Shown here: positions 1 to 8,020 of the stretch, one piece after another
Layout: every line of letters begins with the position of its first letter
Position numbering within the stretch: position 1 is the first letter of the stretch
NCBI GenBank assembly: GCA_038244535.1
Contig: JBBRTJ010000013.1
Span: forward strand, 1-47,212
Direction of reading: 5' to 3'
DNA from: JBBRTJ01 sp038244535
Lineage (GTDB): Bacteria > Actinomycetota > Acidimicrobiia > Acidimicrobiales > Ilumatobacteraceae
Length of the DNA stretch: 47,212 nt
The notes under the pieces: generated by a model
What the model saw: only the letters and a program-made list of their open reading frames with translations
Databases searched by the model: none
What the model was told of the DNA's origin: nothing
Program-made: the position numbers and the translations under genes

Positions 1-73
1 CGATCCGCGGCGGCCGGGGGTAGTCCCAGACGCTCTCCTGCCCTGGTCCCGGTTCGATCCGGTCGGGCCTCAT
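1..73 (-). CDS. DUF427 family protein, N-terminal fragment
   Basis: A minus-strand reading frame opens at ATG 73 and runs off the left edge of the window (24 codons seen). The peptide contains GQESVWDYPRPPR, which resembles the opening of actinobacterial DUF427 proteins, a small beta-rich family without an established biochemical role. A purine-rich GGGAGGA lies about 16 nt upstream, rather far for a ribosome site, so the start is tentative. It is divergent from the membrane protein that follows. Only a stub is visible, so the family call rests on one short motif recalled from homologues. Confidence 0.5.
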   Translation of the reverse strand, partial: MRPDRIEPGPGQESVWDYPRPPRI

Positions 74-234
74 CGCCGCACTGTCGCGCGGTCCTCCCGC
101 CGACGCGCAGTTGTGCTCGCCCCGTCGCCGAGCGCGTGCTCGATCGGCGCCACCCAGCGCTGCAGTTCGACCCAGCGCGGTGTCGTGGGGGCTGTAACGC
201 GCCAGGATCCGGGAGTGACCGAGGCCGGGTGGAG

Positions 235-1629
235 GTGATCGAACGCGCCGGGGATCCGGGCCGGGGCCGCGCCGGGGAGCCGGGCCGAGGGCGGGCTGAG
301 CGGCGCGCCTGGGCGTTGCCCCCCCTGACTGTTCCGCCGCGACCGTGGCCGCGGGAGGCGTGGGCGCTGCTCGCCGTGCTTGCCGCCTGGATCGTTGTGC
401 TCGTCGTCGGCCTCCTGCTGTACCTCGTCACGCCGCTGCACCTCGGGGTGATCCCGTTCCACGGTGGCCCCGGCTTTGGCATCGGGATCTTCACCCCGGT
501 GGCCATCGCCGTCGGCGCGCTGTTGGTCACGGCCGGTCCGGGCCTTGCCGCGCGCCTGCCGTTCGGGCGCCTCGCGCTGCTCACCTGGCCGGCCACGATC
601 GCGTGGTCGGCATCGGTGGCGGGCATGCAGAGCTGGCTCGACCTGAGCGGGCCGCTGCAGAGCCGATACGACTACTACCAGGTGCTCCCCGACGTGCACC
701 GCGTGGGCCTGCACGAGTTCCTGGCCACCTACACCGAGCGCCTCGGCGCCTACCCGATCCACGTCCAGGGCCATCCGCCGGGGATGGTCGTGCTGCTGCG
801 CGCCCTCGAAGTGATCGGCCTCGGCGGGCCGGGGTGGGCGGCCGCGGTCATCATCGTCATCGGCGCTAGTGCCCCGGTGGCCGTCTTGCTCGCCGCAAGG
901 GCGCTGTGCGGAGAGACCGCGGCCCGCCAGGCCGCTCCCTTCCTCGTCGCCGGGCCGTGGGTGCTGTTCGTGGCGACGGTGGCAGACGGCGTGTACGCCG
1001 CGGTCGCGGCGTGGGCCATCACTGCGGTGGTGCTGGCCGCCACTCGCCGACCAGGCGCGGGTGCCGTGGTGCTGGCGTTGCTCGGTGGCGCGTTCGGCTC
1101 GCTCGCGTTGCACGGCACGTACGGCCTCGTGCCGTTGCTGGCCGCCTTGATGGGAACGGTCATCGTCGTGCGCCGGCGCTGGTGGTTGGTCGTTCCCGTT
1201 GCCCTCGGTGGGGCCACGGCCACGGTGCCCTGGGTGGTCGCCGGCTTCTGGTGGCTCGACGGCCTCGACGCCACCCGTCACTGGTATGCGGTGTCGTCGG
1301 CCTCCGAGCGGCCCTACCTCTACTTCCTCGTGGCCAACCTCGTCGCCTTCGCCATCATCCTTGGACCGGGCGTCGTCGCCGCCCTGAGCCGCGGCATCCC
1401 CCGCGACGTCGCCGTGCTCGTCGTGCCCACCCTCGTGGCGGTGGCCGTCGCCGATCTGTCGGGGTTGTCCAAGGCCGAGGTCGAGCGCATCTGGCTGCCG
1501 TTCGTGCCGTGGATCACCCTCGTCGTCGTCGGACTGGTCCGTCGTCGACCTGAGCACGTCAGGGCGTGGCTCGCCGGCGGTGTCGGTCTCACGCTGCTCC
1601 TGCAGTCGTTCGTCACCTGGCCCTGGTGA
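235..1629 (+). CDS. Polytopic membrane protein, possibly GT-C-like glycosyltransferase
   Basis: About 464 residues with roughly ten hydrophobic segments starting near residue 28 (after WPREAWALLAVLAAWIVVL) and running to the C-terminus. A polar loop after the third helix (RYDYYQVLPDVHR, TERLGAYPIHVQGHPPGM) is the most distinctive part, and SKAEVERIWLPFVPW occurs near the end. Such acidic or histidine-rich first loops and many helices are seen in GT-C type lipid-linked sugar transferases, but no catalytic motif is certain. The frame is open from ATG 136. GTG 235 is chosen because the codons before it encode a low-complexity Gly/Arg stretch. It is followed at 62 nt by the acyl-CoA synthetase, which has its own promoter, so they are probably separate units. 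Confidence 0.6.
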   Translation: MIERAGDPGRGRAGEPGRGRAERRAWALPPLTVPPRPWPREAWALLAVLAAWIVVLVVGLLLYLVTPLHLGVIPFHGGPGFGIGIFTPVAIAVGALLVTAGPGLAARLPFGRLALLTWPATIAWSASVAGMQSWLDLSGPLQSRYDYYQVLPDVHRVGLHEFLATYTERLGAYPIHVQGHPPGMVVLLRALEVIGLGGPGWAAAVIIVIGASAPVAVLLAARALCGETAARQAAPFLVAGPWVLFVATVADGVYAAVAAWAITAVVLAATRRPGAGAVVLALLGGAFGSLALHGTYGLVPLLAALMGTVIVVRRRWWLVVPVALGGATATVPWVVAGFWWLDGLDATRHWYAVSSASERPYLYFLVANLVAFAIILGPGVVAALSRGIPRDVAVLVVPTLVAVAVADLSGLSKAEVERIWLPFVPWITLVVVGLVRRRPEHVRAWLAGGVGLTLLLQSFVTWPW

Positions 1630-1690
1630 GCCACGGGGCGACCGCCCCGGCTTGTCGTGATCGTCACGCCAGCGCCTACCTTGCCCGGCC

Positions 1691-3256
1691 ATGGCCATCG
1701 TCCTTGCCGAGCTCTCCACCCGCCACCCGGACCGCGCCGCGCTCATCGACGAGCGCGGCACCACCACCTGGGCCGAGCTCGACGAGCGGGTGAACCGCCT
1801 GATCCATGCGCTCCGCACCGCCGGCTTGCGCAAGGGCGACGTCTTTGCCGTGCTGTCGGGCAACAGCCGCGAGTACTTCGAGTGCTTCCTCGCCGCCGCC
1901 CACGCGGGGATGCTCGTGGTCCCCGTCAACTGGCACTGGGTTGCCGACGAGATCGCGTACGTGCTCACCAACTCGGGGGCCAAGGCATTCATCGTCGAGT
2001 CGACGTACGCCGACCTGGCCGGGGCGGCCGTCGAGCAGAGCGGCTTCGCCGAGCCGAAGGTGATGTTCGGCCCCCGGTCCGGCGAGCCCCTCGAGGGCTT
2101 CGCCGACTACGAGACGCTGCTTGCCGGGTCGGACCCCGACGAGCCCGCCGACCAGGCCATGGGCGGGCCGATGTTCTACACGTCGGGCACGACTGGGCGA
2201 CCCAAGGGCGTGCGCAGCGCGATGCTGGCCAGCGGCGCGCCCCCCCAGGTGCTGGCGCTCATGGGGGCCGGCTTCGCCGCCAGCATGGGCACGCCGACCG
2301 ACGGCATCACCTTGCTCGACGGGCCCGTGTACCACTCGGCCCAGTGGGCGTGGTCCATGCTGCCCCTGCTCGGCGGATCGACGGTGGTGATGCGCCGCAA
2401 GTTCGACCCGGCCGAGACCCTCCGGGCCATCGACGAGCACGGCGTGACCAACGTCCACCTCGTGCCCACCCAGTTCATCCGCCTGCTGAAGCTGCCCGAC
2501 GAGGTGAAGGACGCCTTCGACGGCTCGTCGCTCATCGGCGTGTGGCACGGCGCCGCCCCCTGCCCACAGGACGTCAAGCGCCGGATGATCGAGTGGTGGG
2601 GTCCGAAGATCACCGAGTACTACGGCGGCACCGAAGGGGGCGTGGCCAGCCTGGCCACGAGCGAGCAGTGGCTGGCCAAGCCGGGCACGCTCGGCCCGGT
2701 GCTCGACAGCATGGAGGTGATCGTCGTCGACGACGACGGTCAGCGGCTCGGGGCGAACCAGCCGGGCACGCTCTACCTCCGCAACAAGATGGGCACCGAC
2801 TTCGAGTACCACGGTGACCCCGAGAAGACGGCGAAGGCCCACCTCGAGCCCGGGGTCTTCACCCTCGGCGACGTCGGCTACCTCGACGAGGACGGTTGGC
2901 TCTTCATGAGCGATCGCAAGATCGACATGATCATCTCCGGCGGCGTGAACATCTACCCCGCCGAGATCGAAGGCGTGCTGGTGGCCCACCCGGCCGTGGC
3001 CGACGCGGCGGTGTTCGGCATCCCCAACGAGGAGTTCGGCGAGGAGGTCAAAGCCGCCGTCGAGCTCGCCCCCGGGTACGAGGCGAGCGACGAGCTGCTG
3101 GCCGACATCTCGGCGTTCTGTCGCACGAAGCTGGCCGGCTACAAGGTGCCGCGCTCGATCGACGTCGAAGCGACGCTGCCGCGCCACCCCACCGGCAAGC
3201 TCTACAAGCGCCTGCTGCGCGATCGCTACTGGGAGGGCGTCGGCCGGTCGATCTGA
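1691..3256 (+). CDS. Acyl-CoA synthetase (AMP-forming, FadD-like)
   Basis: A 521-residue ANL-superfamily adenylating enzyme that activates a carboxylate with ATP and then CoA. The P-loop-like A3 motif MFYTSGTTGRPKGV is at residues 161-174, YYGGTEGG (A5) at about 309-316, GDVGYLDEDGWLFMSDRKID (A7/A8) at about 392-411 and the catalytic lysine in PTGKLYKR at K503. Length is normal for the family. The TACCTT hexamer at 1677-1682 sits 8 nt before ATG 1691, with no Shine-Dalgarno sequence, suggesting a leaderless transcript. The acyl substrate cannot be read from sequence. Neighbours (MOSC protein and two small coupled genes) do not point to a pathway. Confidence 0.93.
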   Translation: MAIVLAELSTRHPDRAALIDERGTTTWAELDERVNRLIHALRTAGLRKGDVFAVLSGNSREYFECFLAAAHAGMLVVPVNWHWVADEIAYVLTNSGAKAFIVESTYADLAGAAVEQSGFAEPKVMFGPRSGEPLEGFADYETLLAGSDPDEPADQAMGGPMFYTSGTTGRPKGVRSAMLASGAPPQVLALMGAGFAASMGTPTDGITLLDGPVYHSAQWAWSMLPLLGGSTVVMRRKFDPAETLRAIDEHGVTNVHLVPTQFIRLLKLPDEVKDAFDGSSLIGVWHGAAPCPQDVKRRMIEWWGPKITEYYGGTEGGVASLATSEQWLAKPGTLGPVLDSMEVIVVDDDGQRLGANQPGTLYLRNKMGTDFEYHGDPEKTAKAHLEPGVFTLGDVGYLDEDGWLFMSDRKIDMIISGGVNIYPAEIEGVLVAHPAVADAAVFGIPNEEFGEEVKAAVELAPGYEASDELLADISAFCRTKLAGYKVPRSIDVEATLPRHPTGKLYKRLLRDRYWEGVGRSI

Positions 3257-3271
3257 GGAAAGCTGGCGCCC

Positions 3272-4078
3272 ATGCAGCTCGTCGCCGGTGGCCATCGCTA
3301 CACCAAGCCCGACGCCCTCAACACCGTGCGCTGGCTCGGCGTGTGGTGGGAGCTGCTGGTCGCGGGTCGCGGCGACCCCAGCGCAGCGGAGGCGGCAGCC
3401 GCGCCCCTCGTCGCGCGTCAGGCGATGCTGCTCGGAGCGGCGGGTACCGACGTCGGCGCGGTGAGGGCCGCTGCTGTGGTGGAGCACCGGCGGCTGACCC
3501 GTGTCGCCTGGGACGACGCCACCATCGCCGGTGCGAGCCAGCTGATTGCGGGCTCGATGGCACTGCTGCACGAGGCTGGGCGAGTGCTGCACGATGCGGG
3601 GATCGGACCAGCGTCGCAGCGCGGGCGCGTGGTGCAGGTCAACAGCTCCGATGGTGGCGTCCCCAAGCGGGCCGTCGACGAGCTCGCCGTCTCGCCCGAG
3701 CGGCTGAGCGGCGATCGTCAGGCCACCCGGCGCCACCACGGCCGGCCGTGGCAGCGCCTGTGCCTGTGGAGCGCCGAGGTCATCGACGGCTTGCGGGCCG
3801 AGGGGCACCCGATCGAGCCCGGCTTCGCGGGCGAGAACCTGACGATCGCAGGCATCGACTGGCGTGACGTGGTGCCCGGGGTGCAGCTCCGCATCGGGCC
3901 GGTCCTGGCCGAAGCGTCCCTGTATGCCTTGCCGTGCGCGCAGAACGCGCCGTGGTTCGTGGGCGGCGACTTCGAGCGGATGCACCACGAGCGCGAGCGG
4001 GGCGTGAGCCGGATGTACGCCACGGTGCTCGAATCGGGTGTCGTGCGAGCCGGCGATGTCGTCGTGCTCGAACCGTGA
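3272..4078 (+). CDS. MOSC domain-containing protein with extra N-terminal domain
   Basis: 268 residues. The C-terminal half (about 118-268) is a MOSC domain, the fold that handles molybdenum-cofactor sulfur: VVQVNSSDGGVPK opens it, EPGFAGENLTIAGIDW and VVPGVQLRIG follow, and YALPCAQNAPWF carries the conserved cysteine. The first about 115 residues (TKPDALNTVRWLGVWWELL and a helical stretch) are not part of the standard MOSC fold and I do not recognise them. AGGAAAG at 3256-3262 is a fair ribosome site for ATG 3272. The stop overlaps the next start in a GTGA arrangement, so the three genes to 4883 are likely translated together. Confidence 0.85.
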   Translation: MQLVAGGHRYTKPDALNTVRWLGVWWELLVAGRGDPSAAEAAAAPLVARQAMLLGAAGTDVGAVRAAAVVEHRRLTRVAWDDATIAGASQLIAGSMALLHEAGRVLHDAGIGPASQRGRVVQVNSSDGGVPKRAVDELAVSPERLSGDRQATRRHHGRPWQRLCLWSAEVIDGLRAEGHPIEPGFAGENLTIAGIDWRDVVPGVQLRIGPVLAEASLYALPCAQNAPWFVGGDFERMHHERERGVSRMYATVLESGVVRAGDVVVLEP

Positions 4079-4548
4079 GCGATCTCGACCCGTACTCGCG
4101 GGCGCTGGTCGAAGCCGTCGCCATCGCCGTGCCCGGCTGGGTTGAGCGCAGCGTGGCGCTGATCGCCGCCGCCCGCTTCGGCGCAGTGCCCGAGCCGCTG
4201 GCCACCGAGGCCCGGGCCGCCGGCGCGCAGGCGAGGGTCGAGGTGGTGGGCGAGCTCACGATCCTGCTGCACGCCGACCTCGACGCCCAGCGCACCACGC
4301 CCCTGGCCGTCCTTCGGGCGGCCGTGCGGTTCCCCACGGCCGTGCTGGCGGCCGCCGGTGTGCCCCCGGTGCGCCGCGACGAGTTCGCCGAGCGTGCGTT
4401 TCCGGCCGACGTCTACGGGCTCAGCCCCGCGACCTGGGCCGACGTGGCGCCCGAGCTGCACGAGCCGGGACTCGTCTGGGGCGCGTGGAAGGCCCAGCAG
4501 CACCTGGCCCGTCATCGCCCCCGGGCGGGCGGCGAGGTGACGACGTGA
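4075..4548 (+). CDS. Conserved hypothetical protein in MOSC operon
   Basis: 157 residues from GTG 4075, which overlaps the MOSC stop codon (GTGA). This start is preferred over the longer frame beginning at 3934, which would lie inside the MOSC gene. The protein begins with SDLDPYSRALVEAV and has a helical first half, followed by a well-ordered C-terminal segment (RDEFAERAFPADVYGLSPATWADV, HEPGLVWGAWKA) of the kind seen in a widespread actinobacterial family of unknown function. No catalytic motif, signal peptide or membrane segment is visible. Its stop in turn overlaps the GTG of the next gene. Confidence 0.75.
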   Translation: MSDLDPYSRALVEAVAIAVPGWVERSVALIAAARFGAVPEPLATEARAAGAQARVEVVGELTILLHADLDAQRTTPLAVLRAAVRFPTAVLAAAGVPPVRRDEFAERAFPADVYGLSPATWADVAPELHEPGLVWGAWKAQQHLARHRPRAGGEVTT

Positions 4549-4883
4549 TCGCCTTCGTGCCCGACCTGATGGATCGCTCGAAGGTCAGCGCGGCGGCCGC
4601 CGCGGTCGGCATCGAGACCCGCTTCGTGCGCTCGCCCGAAGCCCTCGTGGCCGCGGCCGCCACGTTGAACGACGCTGAGCTGGTCGTCGTCGATCTGGGT
4701 CGAGCCGACGTGCTCGAGGCCGTCGCCTCGGTCCTGGTGGCTGCCCCCGGGGCCCGCATCATCGGCTTCGCCCCTCACGTCGACGACGACCTCCTTGCAT
4801 CGGCGCGGGTCGCGGGGTGCGTCGAGGCCATGCCGCGCAGTCGTTTCTTCACCCGATTGCCGGTGCTGCTCGTCGGGCGGTGA
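4545..4883 (+). CDS. Small receiver-like protein of unknown function
   Basis: 112 residues from GTG 4545, again overlapping the preceding stop (GTGA). The pattern of hydrophobic strands (VIAFVPDL, AELVVVDLGR, ARIIGFAPHV) alternating with helices resembles a CheY-like fold: VVVDLG sits where the phospho-acceptor strand would be and FAPH where the conserved Thr/Ser strand would be. The acidic pocket at the N-terminus and the C-terminal lysine are not convincing, so a phosphorylated receiver is unlikely. It ends the three-gene MOSC operon. Confidence 0.65.
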   Translation: MIAFVPDLMDRSKVSAAAAAVGIETRFVRSPEALVAAAATLNDAELVVVDLGRADVLEAVASVLVAAPGARIIGFAPHVDDDLLASARVAGCVEAMPRSRFFTRLPVLLVGR

Positions 4884-4962
4884 GCAGCGCTCGGTACGCT
4901 TTTGTGATCGTGTCGTACGTCCTGTCTCACACGCGGCGTGCAGCGCTGCGCCCCCCGACAGG

Positions 4963-5715
4963 TCAGCGACCGCGCCGGGCCAGATCTTCGAGGTGGGCGG
5001 GCGCGTGGCGACGATCGCGGGCCACGGGCTCGACCCAACCGGTCACCCAGGTGCCGACCAGGACCGGCGACTGCTCGCAACGCTGGACGGCTGTCACGAC
5101 CTGCTCGGCCAGGGCCATCGAGCGCCCCGTCAGCACCAGCACGCGTCCGCCATCACCGGCGGCCACCGTCTCGCCGGAATGGAACGTGCGCAGCACGGCC
5201 TCGGCCATCACGGTGCGTGCTGCGTGGGCCGCGTGCGGTCCGAGGTGGGCCAGTTCGGCATCGAACACGGCAACCCCGTACAGGCTTGACGGGTCGAGGT
5301 GCATCGCCTCGCACTCGTCGTACAGCTGGCGGAGACGTTCGTGCAGCACCGGCATCGAGGTCATGCCGTTGCGGGGCGGCAGCCGCCGTTCCATCGTTCC
5401 CTCAGCCCAACCCTCGGCGAGCGCCAGGGCGACGTCGAGCCGGTCGAGGTGGCGACGGGCGCTGCTCGGCAGCACGGCAAGGAGGTCGGTCACCCAGGAG
5501 GCGACCTCTTCCAGCGGCGTTCCTTCGCGGGCGCATCGCTTGCCCAGGCCCTGCAGCAGGGGAGCGAGGTCGTCGTCGGCGTCGAGCACGGCGTCGACCA
5601 GCACCCGAGCGTCAGCGGCGTCCAGCGCCTGGCCCGTCGGACCCCAGCCCGCGGCGACCTGGCGCCGCCAGGCGGTGGCAATCGCATTCGGTTCGTGGAG
5701 CGGCAGGACGCTCAT
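4963..5715 (-). CDS. Hypothetical protein with degenerate GGDEF-like C-terminal half
   Basis: 250 residues. The first about 110 residues are helical and acidic. The second half starts with NGMTSMPVLHERLRQLYDEC, which resembles the entry of a GGDEF domain (D-x-L-T-G-L), followed by a strand LYGVAVFDAEL and GGRVLVLTGRS. There is no GGDEF/GGEEF active-site loop, so cyclase activity is not expected; a sensory or structural role is possible. It is convergent with the MOSC operon and divergent from the sigma-factor gene across 120 nt (5716-5835), which must hold both promoters. Confidence 0.6.
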   Translation of the reverse strand: MSVLPLHEPNAIATAWRRQVAAGWGPTGQALDAADARVLVDAVLDADDDLAPLLQGLGKRCAREGTPLEEVASWVTDLLAVLPSSARRHLDRLDVALALAEGWAEGTMERRLPPRNGMTSMPVLHERLRQLYDECEAMHLDPSSLYGVAVFDAELAHLGPHAAHAARTVMAEAVLRTFHSGETVAAGDGGRVLVLTGRSMALAEQVVTAVQRCEQSPVLVGTWVTGWVEPVARDRRHAPAHLEDLARRGR

Positions 5716-5835
5716 GAGCCACCTCGTTGTTGCGGAGCCGGGGACAACGGCGCGTTCGGGGGTTCAGACGACCTACTCGGCGCGTCGTGACGCCGTTTCG
5801 CGTCACGATCGCCCCCCATCGCGGTCGGGTCTGTG

Positions 5836-7779
5836 ATGACGGACATCTCCATCGAGCCCCGTGCCCCGAGCGACGCCGAGCTGATCACTGCGGTGCGCGC
5901 CGGTCGTGACGATGCCTTCGCCTCGTTGTACGAGCGTCACGTCCCTGCGGCCCGGGCTGCGGCGCGGGCCATCGCCCGCAACACCACCGAGGCCGACGAC
6001 CTCGTCGCCGAGGCCTTCACCAAGGTGCTGTCGGCACTTCGCCGCGGCGGTGGACCCGACGTCGCCTTCCGTCCCTACCTGCTCACTTCGGTGCGCAACT
6101 CGTTCTACGACAAGACCCGCAGGGACAAGCGCGTCGAGGTCACCGATGAGGTCCCCGAGCAGCCGTTCCTGAACCTTGGTGGTGCGGCGGCGTCGTCAGA
6201 GGACAAGGAGCTCATCGCCACCGCATTTGCGACGCTGCCCGAGCGCTGGCAGCTCGTGCTCTGGCACACCGAGGTCGAAGGTCGCTCGCCGGCCGAGGTG
6301 GCCCCGCTGCTGGGGCTGGCCCCCAATGCCGTGGCCGCCTTGGCCTACAGGGCCCGGGAGGGTCTCCGGCAGGCCTACCTGCAGGCCCACCTACAGCTCG
6401 AACCACCTGACGCGTGCAAGGAGGTCGTCGACAAGCTCGGCATGTACGTGCGCGACGGTGCCTCGGCCCGAGATCGCCGCAAGGTTGACGAGCACCTGAA
6501 GGACTGTGCGTCGTGTCGCGCCGTCGTGATGGAGCTCCAGGACGTCGACCAAGGCATGCGTCGCGTCCTCATCCCGTTCATCGTGGGCGTGACCCCGGCC
6601 GCCTACCTGGGTTGGCTGGGCACGAGCGCCGCCATCGGCGGTGCGGCGGTCGCCGGTGCAGCAGGGGCCGGTGCCGCGGCGAGTGGCGCTGCTGGCGCTG
6701 GCGCTGGTGCCACTGGTGCTGGTGCTGCTGGCGCTGGTGCTGGTGCTGGTGCTGGTGCTGGTGCTGCTGGTGCTGGTGCTGGTGCGGCTGGTGCCGCTGG
6801 TGCAGCCGGGACTGTTGGCGCCAGCGCCGCCGCGGCGGCGGCGGGAACCAGTGCGGCCGGTGCCGGACTGGCAGGGGTGGGCGCCTTCGCCGGGGCCACC
6901 GGTGCCAGTGCCGCCGCGGCCGCTTCAGCCGCGGTCGGAGCGGGCGCGGTGGTGGCCGGCGCGGGTGTGGCCGCCACGGGCATCATCGGCAGCGTCGTGG
7001 CCACGGTCACCGGGCTGTCCGTGGCCGGCAACGTGGCCGTGGCCGCCGTGAGCCTCGCCGTCGTGGCCGGCGGCGCGGCTGTCGTCGTCACCGCGGTCTC
7101 GGGCCCCGACAACTCGAACAACGTTGCGGTCGAGGTCACCACGACGGTGCCCACCGGCCCATCGACCTCGATCGTGATCACACTGCCTGGGTCACCGACG
7201 ACCACCGTTCCGGGCGAGCCGACCTCGACCTCGATCGATCCCTCGCCATCGACGACGGTTGACCCCGGGCCGACGACCACGGCCCTCACCGTCACAACGC
7301 TGCCCGGCGTGCTGCCCACCACCCCCACGAGCTCGGGTCCCCCGACAACGGCTCCCCCGACGACGCCCCCGACCACGGCACCGGCCACGTCGGCTGATCT
7401 CTCGCTGGGCCTCGCCCTCGGCCCGCTCGTCGGTGGTGCCAACGGCTCGTTGTTCACAACGATCGTGAACGGTGGACCGGGCAGCCCGACCTCGATCTCG
7501 TTGCTCGTGAACCTGCCGCCCGGCGTGCCCTTCCGGGGCATCCAGGGGGGCGGGTGGTCGTGTCGGACCAGCCCCACCGGGGCCAGCACCCTCGTGAGCT
7601 GCACGGATTCCTCATCGCTCGGGGCGGGCCAGTCCAGCCAGCCGATCCTCACGTTCGGCGTGCCGGCAGCCGTGTCCGGCTCGAGCCTCCAGATCAGCGG
7701 GATCGTGCTGCCCAACCTCGGCACTGCTGACCCGGCCCCCGGCAACAACACGGCGACGGTCGTGGGTCCCATCGCCTGA
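5836..7779 (+). CDS. ECF sigma factor fused to zinc-finger, membrane helix and extracellular domain
   Basis: 647 residues with an unusual order. Region sigma-2 is at about 15-90 (DAFASLYERHV, TEADDLVAEAFTKVL) and sigma-4 at about 130-190 (LPERWQLVLWHTEVEGRSPAEVAPLLGL). A zf-HC2-type anti-sigma motif H220-x3-C224-x2-C227 follows. Then comes a long Ala/Gly-rich stretch (about 255-385), one membrane helix (about 400-422, VAVAAVSLAVVAGGAAVVV), a Thr/Pro-rich linker (about 430-515) and a C-terminal DUF11-like beta domain with a Cys pair. ECF sigma factors are normally about 200 residues with the anti-sigma factor separate; here both plus a surface domain are in one chain. GTG 5833 is an alternative start directly before ATG 5836. 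Confidence 0.9.
   Translation: MTDISIEPRAPSDAELITAVRAGRDDAFASLYERHVPAARAAARAIARNTTEADDLVAEAFTKVLSALRRGGGPDVAFRPYLLTSVRNSFYDKTRRDKRVEVTDEVPEQPFLNLGGAAASSEDKELIATAFATLPERWQLVLWHTEVEGRSPAEVAPLLGLAPNAVAALAYRAREGLRQAYLQAHLQLEPPDACKEVVDKLGMYVRDGASARDRRKVDEHLKDCASCRAVVMELQDVDQGMRRVLIPFIVGVTPAAYLGWLGTSAAIGGAAVAGAAGAGAAASGAAGAGAGATGAGAAGAGAGAGAGAGAAGAGAGAAGAAGAAGTVGASAAAAAAGTSAAGAGLAGVGAFAGATGASAAAAASAAVGAGAVVAGAGVAATGIIGSVVATVTGLSVAGNVAVAAVSLAVVAGGAAVVVTAVSGPDNSNNVAVEVTTTVPTGPSTSIVITLPGSPTTTVPGEPTSTSIDPSPSTTVDPGPTTTALTVTTLPGVLPTTPTSSGPPTTAPPTTPPTTAPATSADLSLGLALGPLVGGANGSLFTTIVNGGPGSPTSISLLVNLPPGVPFRGIQGGGWSCRTSPTGASTLVSCTDSSSLGAGQSSQPILTFGVPAAVSGSSLQISGIVLPNLGTADPAPGNNTATVVGPIA
6703..6810 (+). repeat. 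GGTGCT/GCTGGT hexamer microrepeat inside sigma-factor gene
   Basis: Near-perfect tandem GGTGCT hexamers with occasional GCTGCT or GGCGCT encode alternating Gly-Ala in the linker between the zinc-finger motif and the membrane helix. The repeat keeps the frame when its copy number changes, so linker length could vary between strains by slippage. Confidence 0.85.
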
Positions 7780-7825
7780 GTGCCGTCGAGCCAGTCCACT
7801 CGGACGGCTCAGCTTGTTGGCCGGC

Positions 7826-8002
7826 TCAGCTCTCGTCGACCGTCCAGCCCGCACTCATCCCCGCCCGCGGTTCGAAGAACACGCAACCGTCGGGGCACGC
7901 GAACGGCATGTCGGTGTTGACCGACAGCCGGCACCGCTCGACCTTTCCGCCAGTGGCGATGGTTCGCGTGCTGTAGTGGCGGCAGTCGTCGCGCACGGCC
8001 AT
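7826..8002 (-). CDS. Small four-cysteine protein
   Basis: A 58-residue protein starting at ATG 8002 (MAVRDDCRHYSTRT) and ending in GWTVDES. Cysteines are at positions 7, 24, 36 and 40, in the contexts DDCRHY, ERCRLS and FACPDGC, followed by VFFEPRA. This spacing suggests a small metal site (zinc or an iron-sulfur cluster). The coding call is supported by the ordered cysteine pattern and because the overlapping longer plus-strand frame is better started downstream. It is divergent from the flavoprotein gene with only 18 nt between the two start codons, so the promoters must overlap. Confidence 0.7.
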   Translation of the reverse strand: MAVRDDCRHYSTRTIATGGKVERCRLSVNTDMPFACPDGCVFFEPRAGMSAGWTVDES

Positions 8003-8020
8003 GTGCCTATCCTCGCACCC

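Noticed and set aside
70..1992. 640-codon minus-strand frame rich in Arg, His, Gly and Gln
   Set aside because: It is the antisense shadow of the membrane protein and acyl-CoA synthetase genes; composition is typical of a complementary frame in 70 % GC DNA.
1676..3988. 770-codon minus-strand frame
   Set aside because: Fully antisense to the acyl-CoA synthetase and MOSC genes, which have clear motifs.
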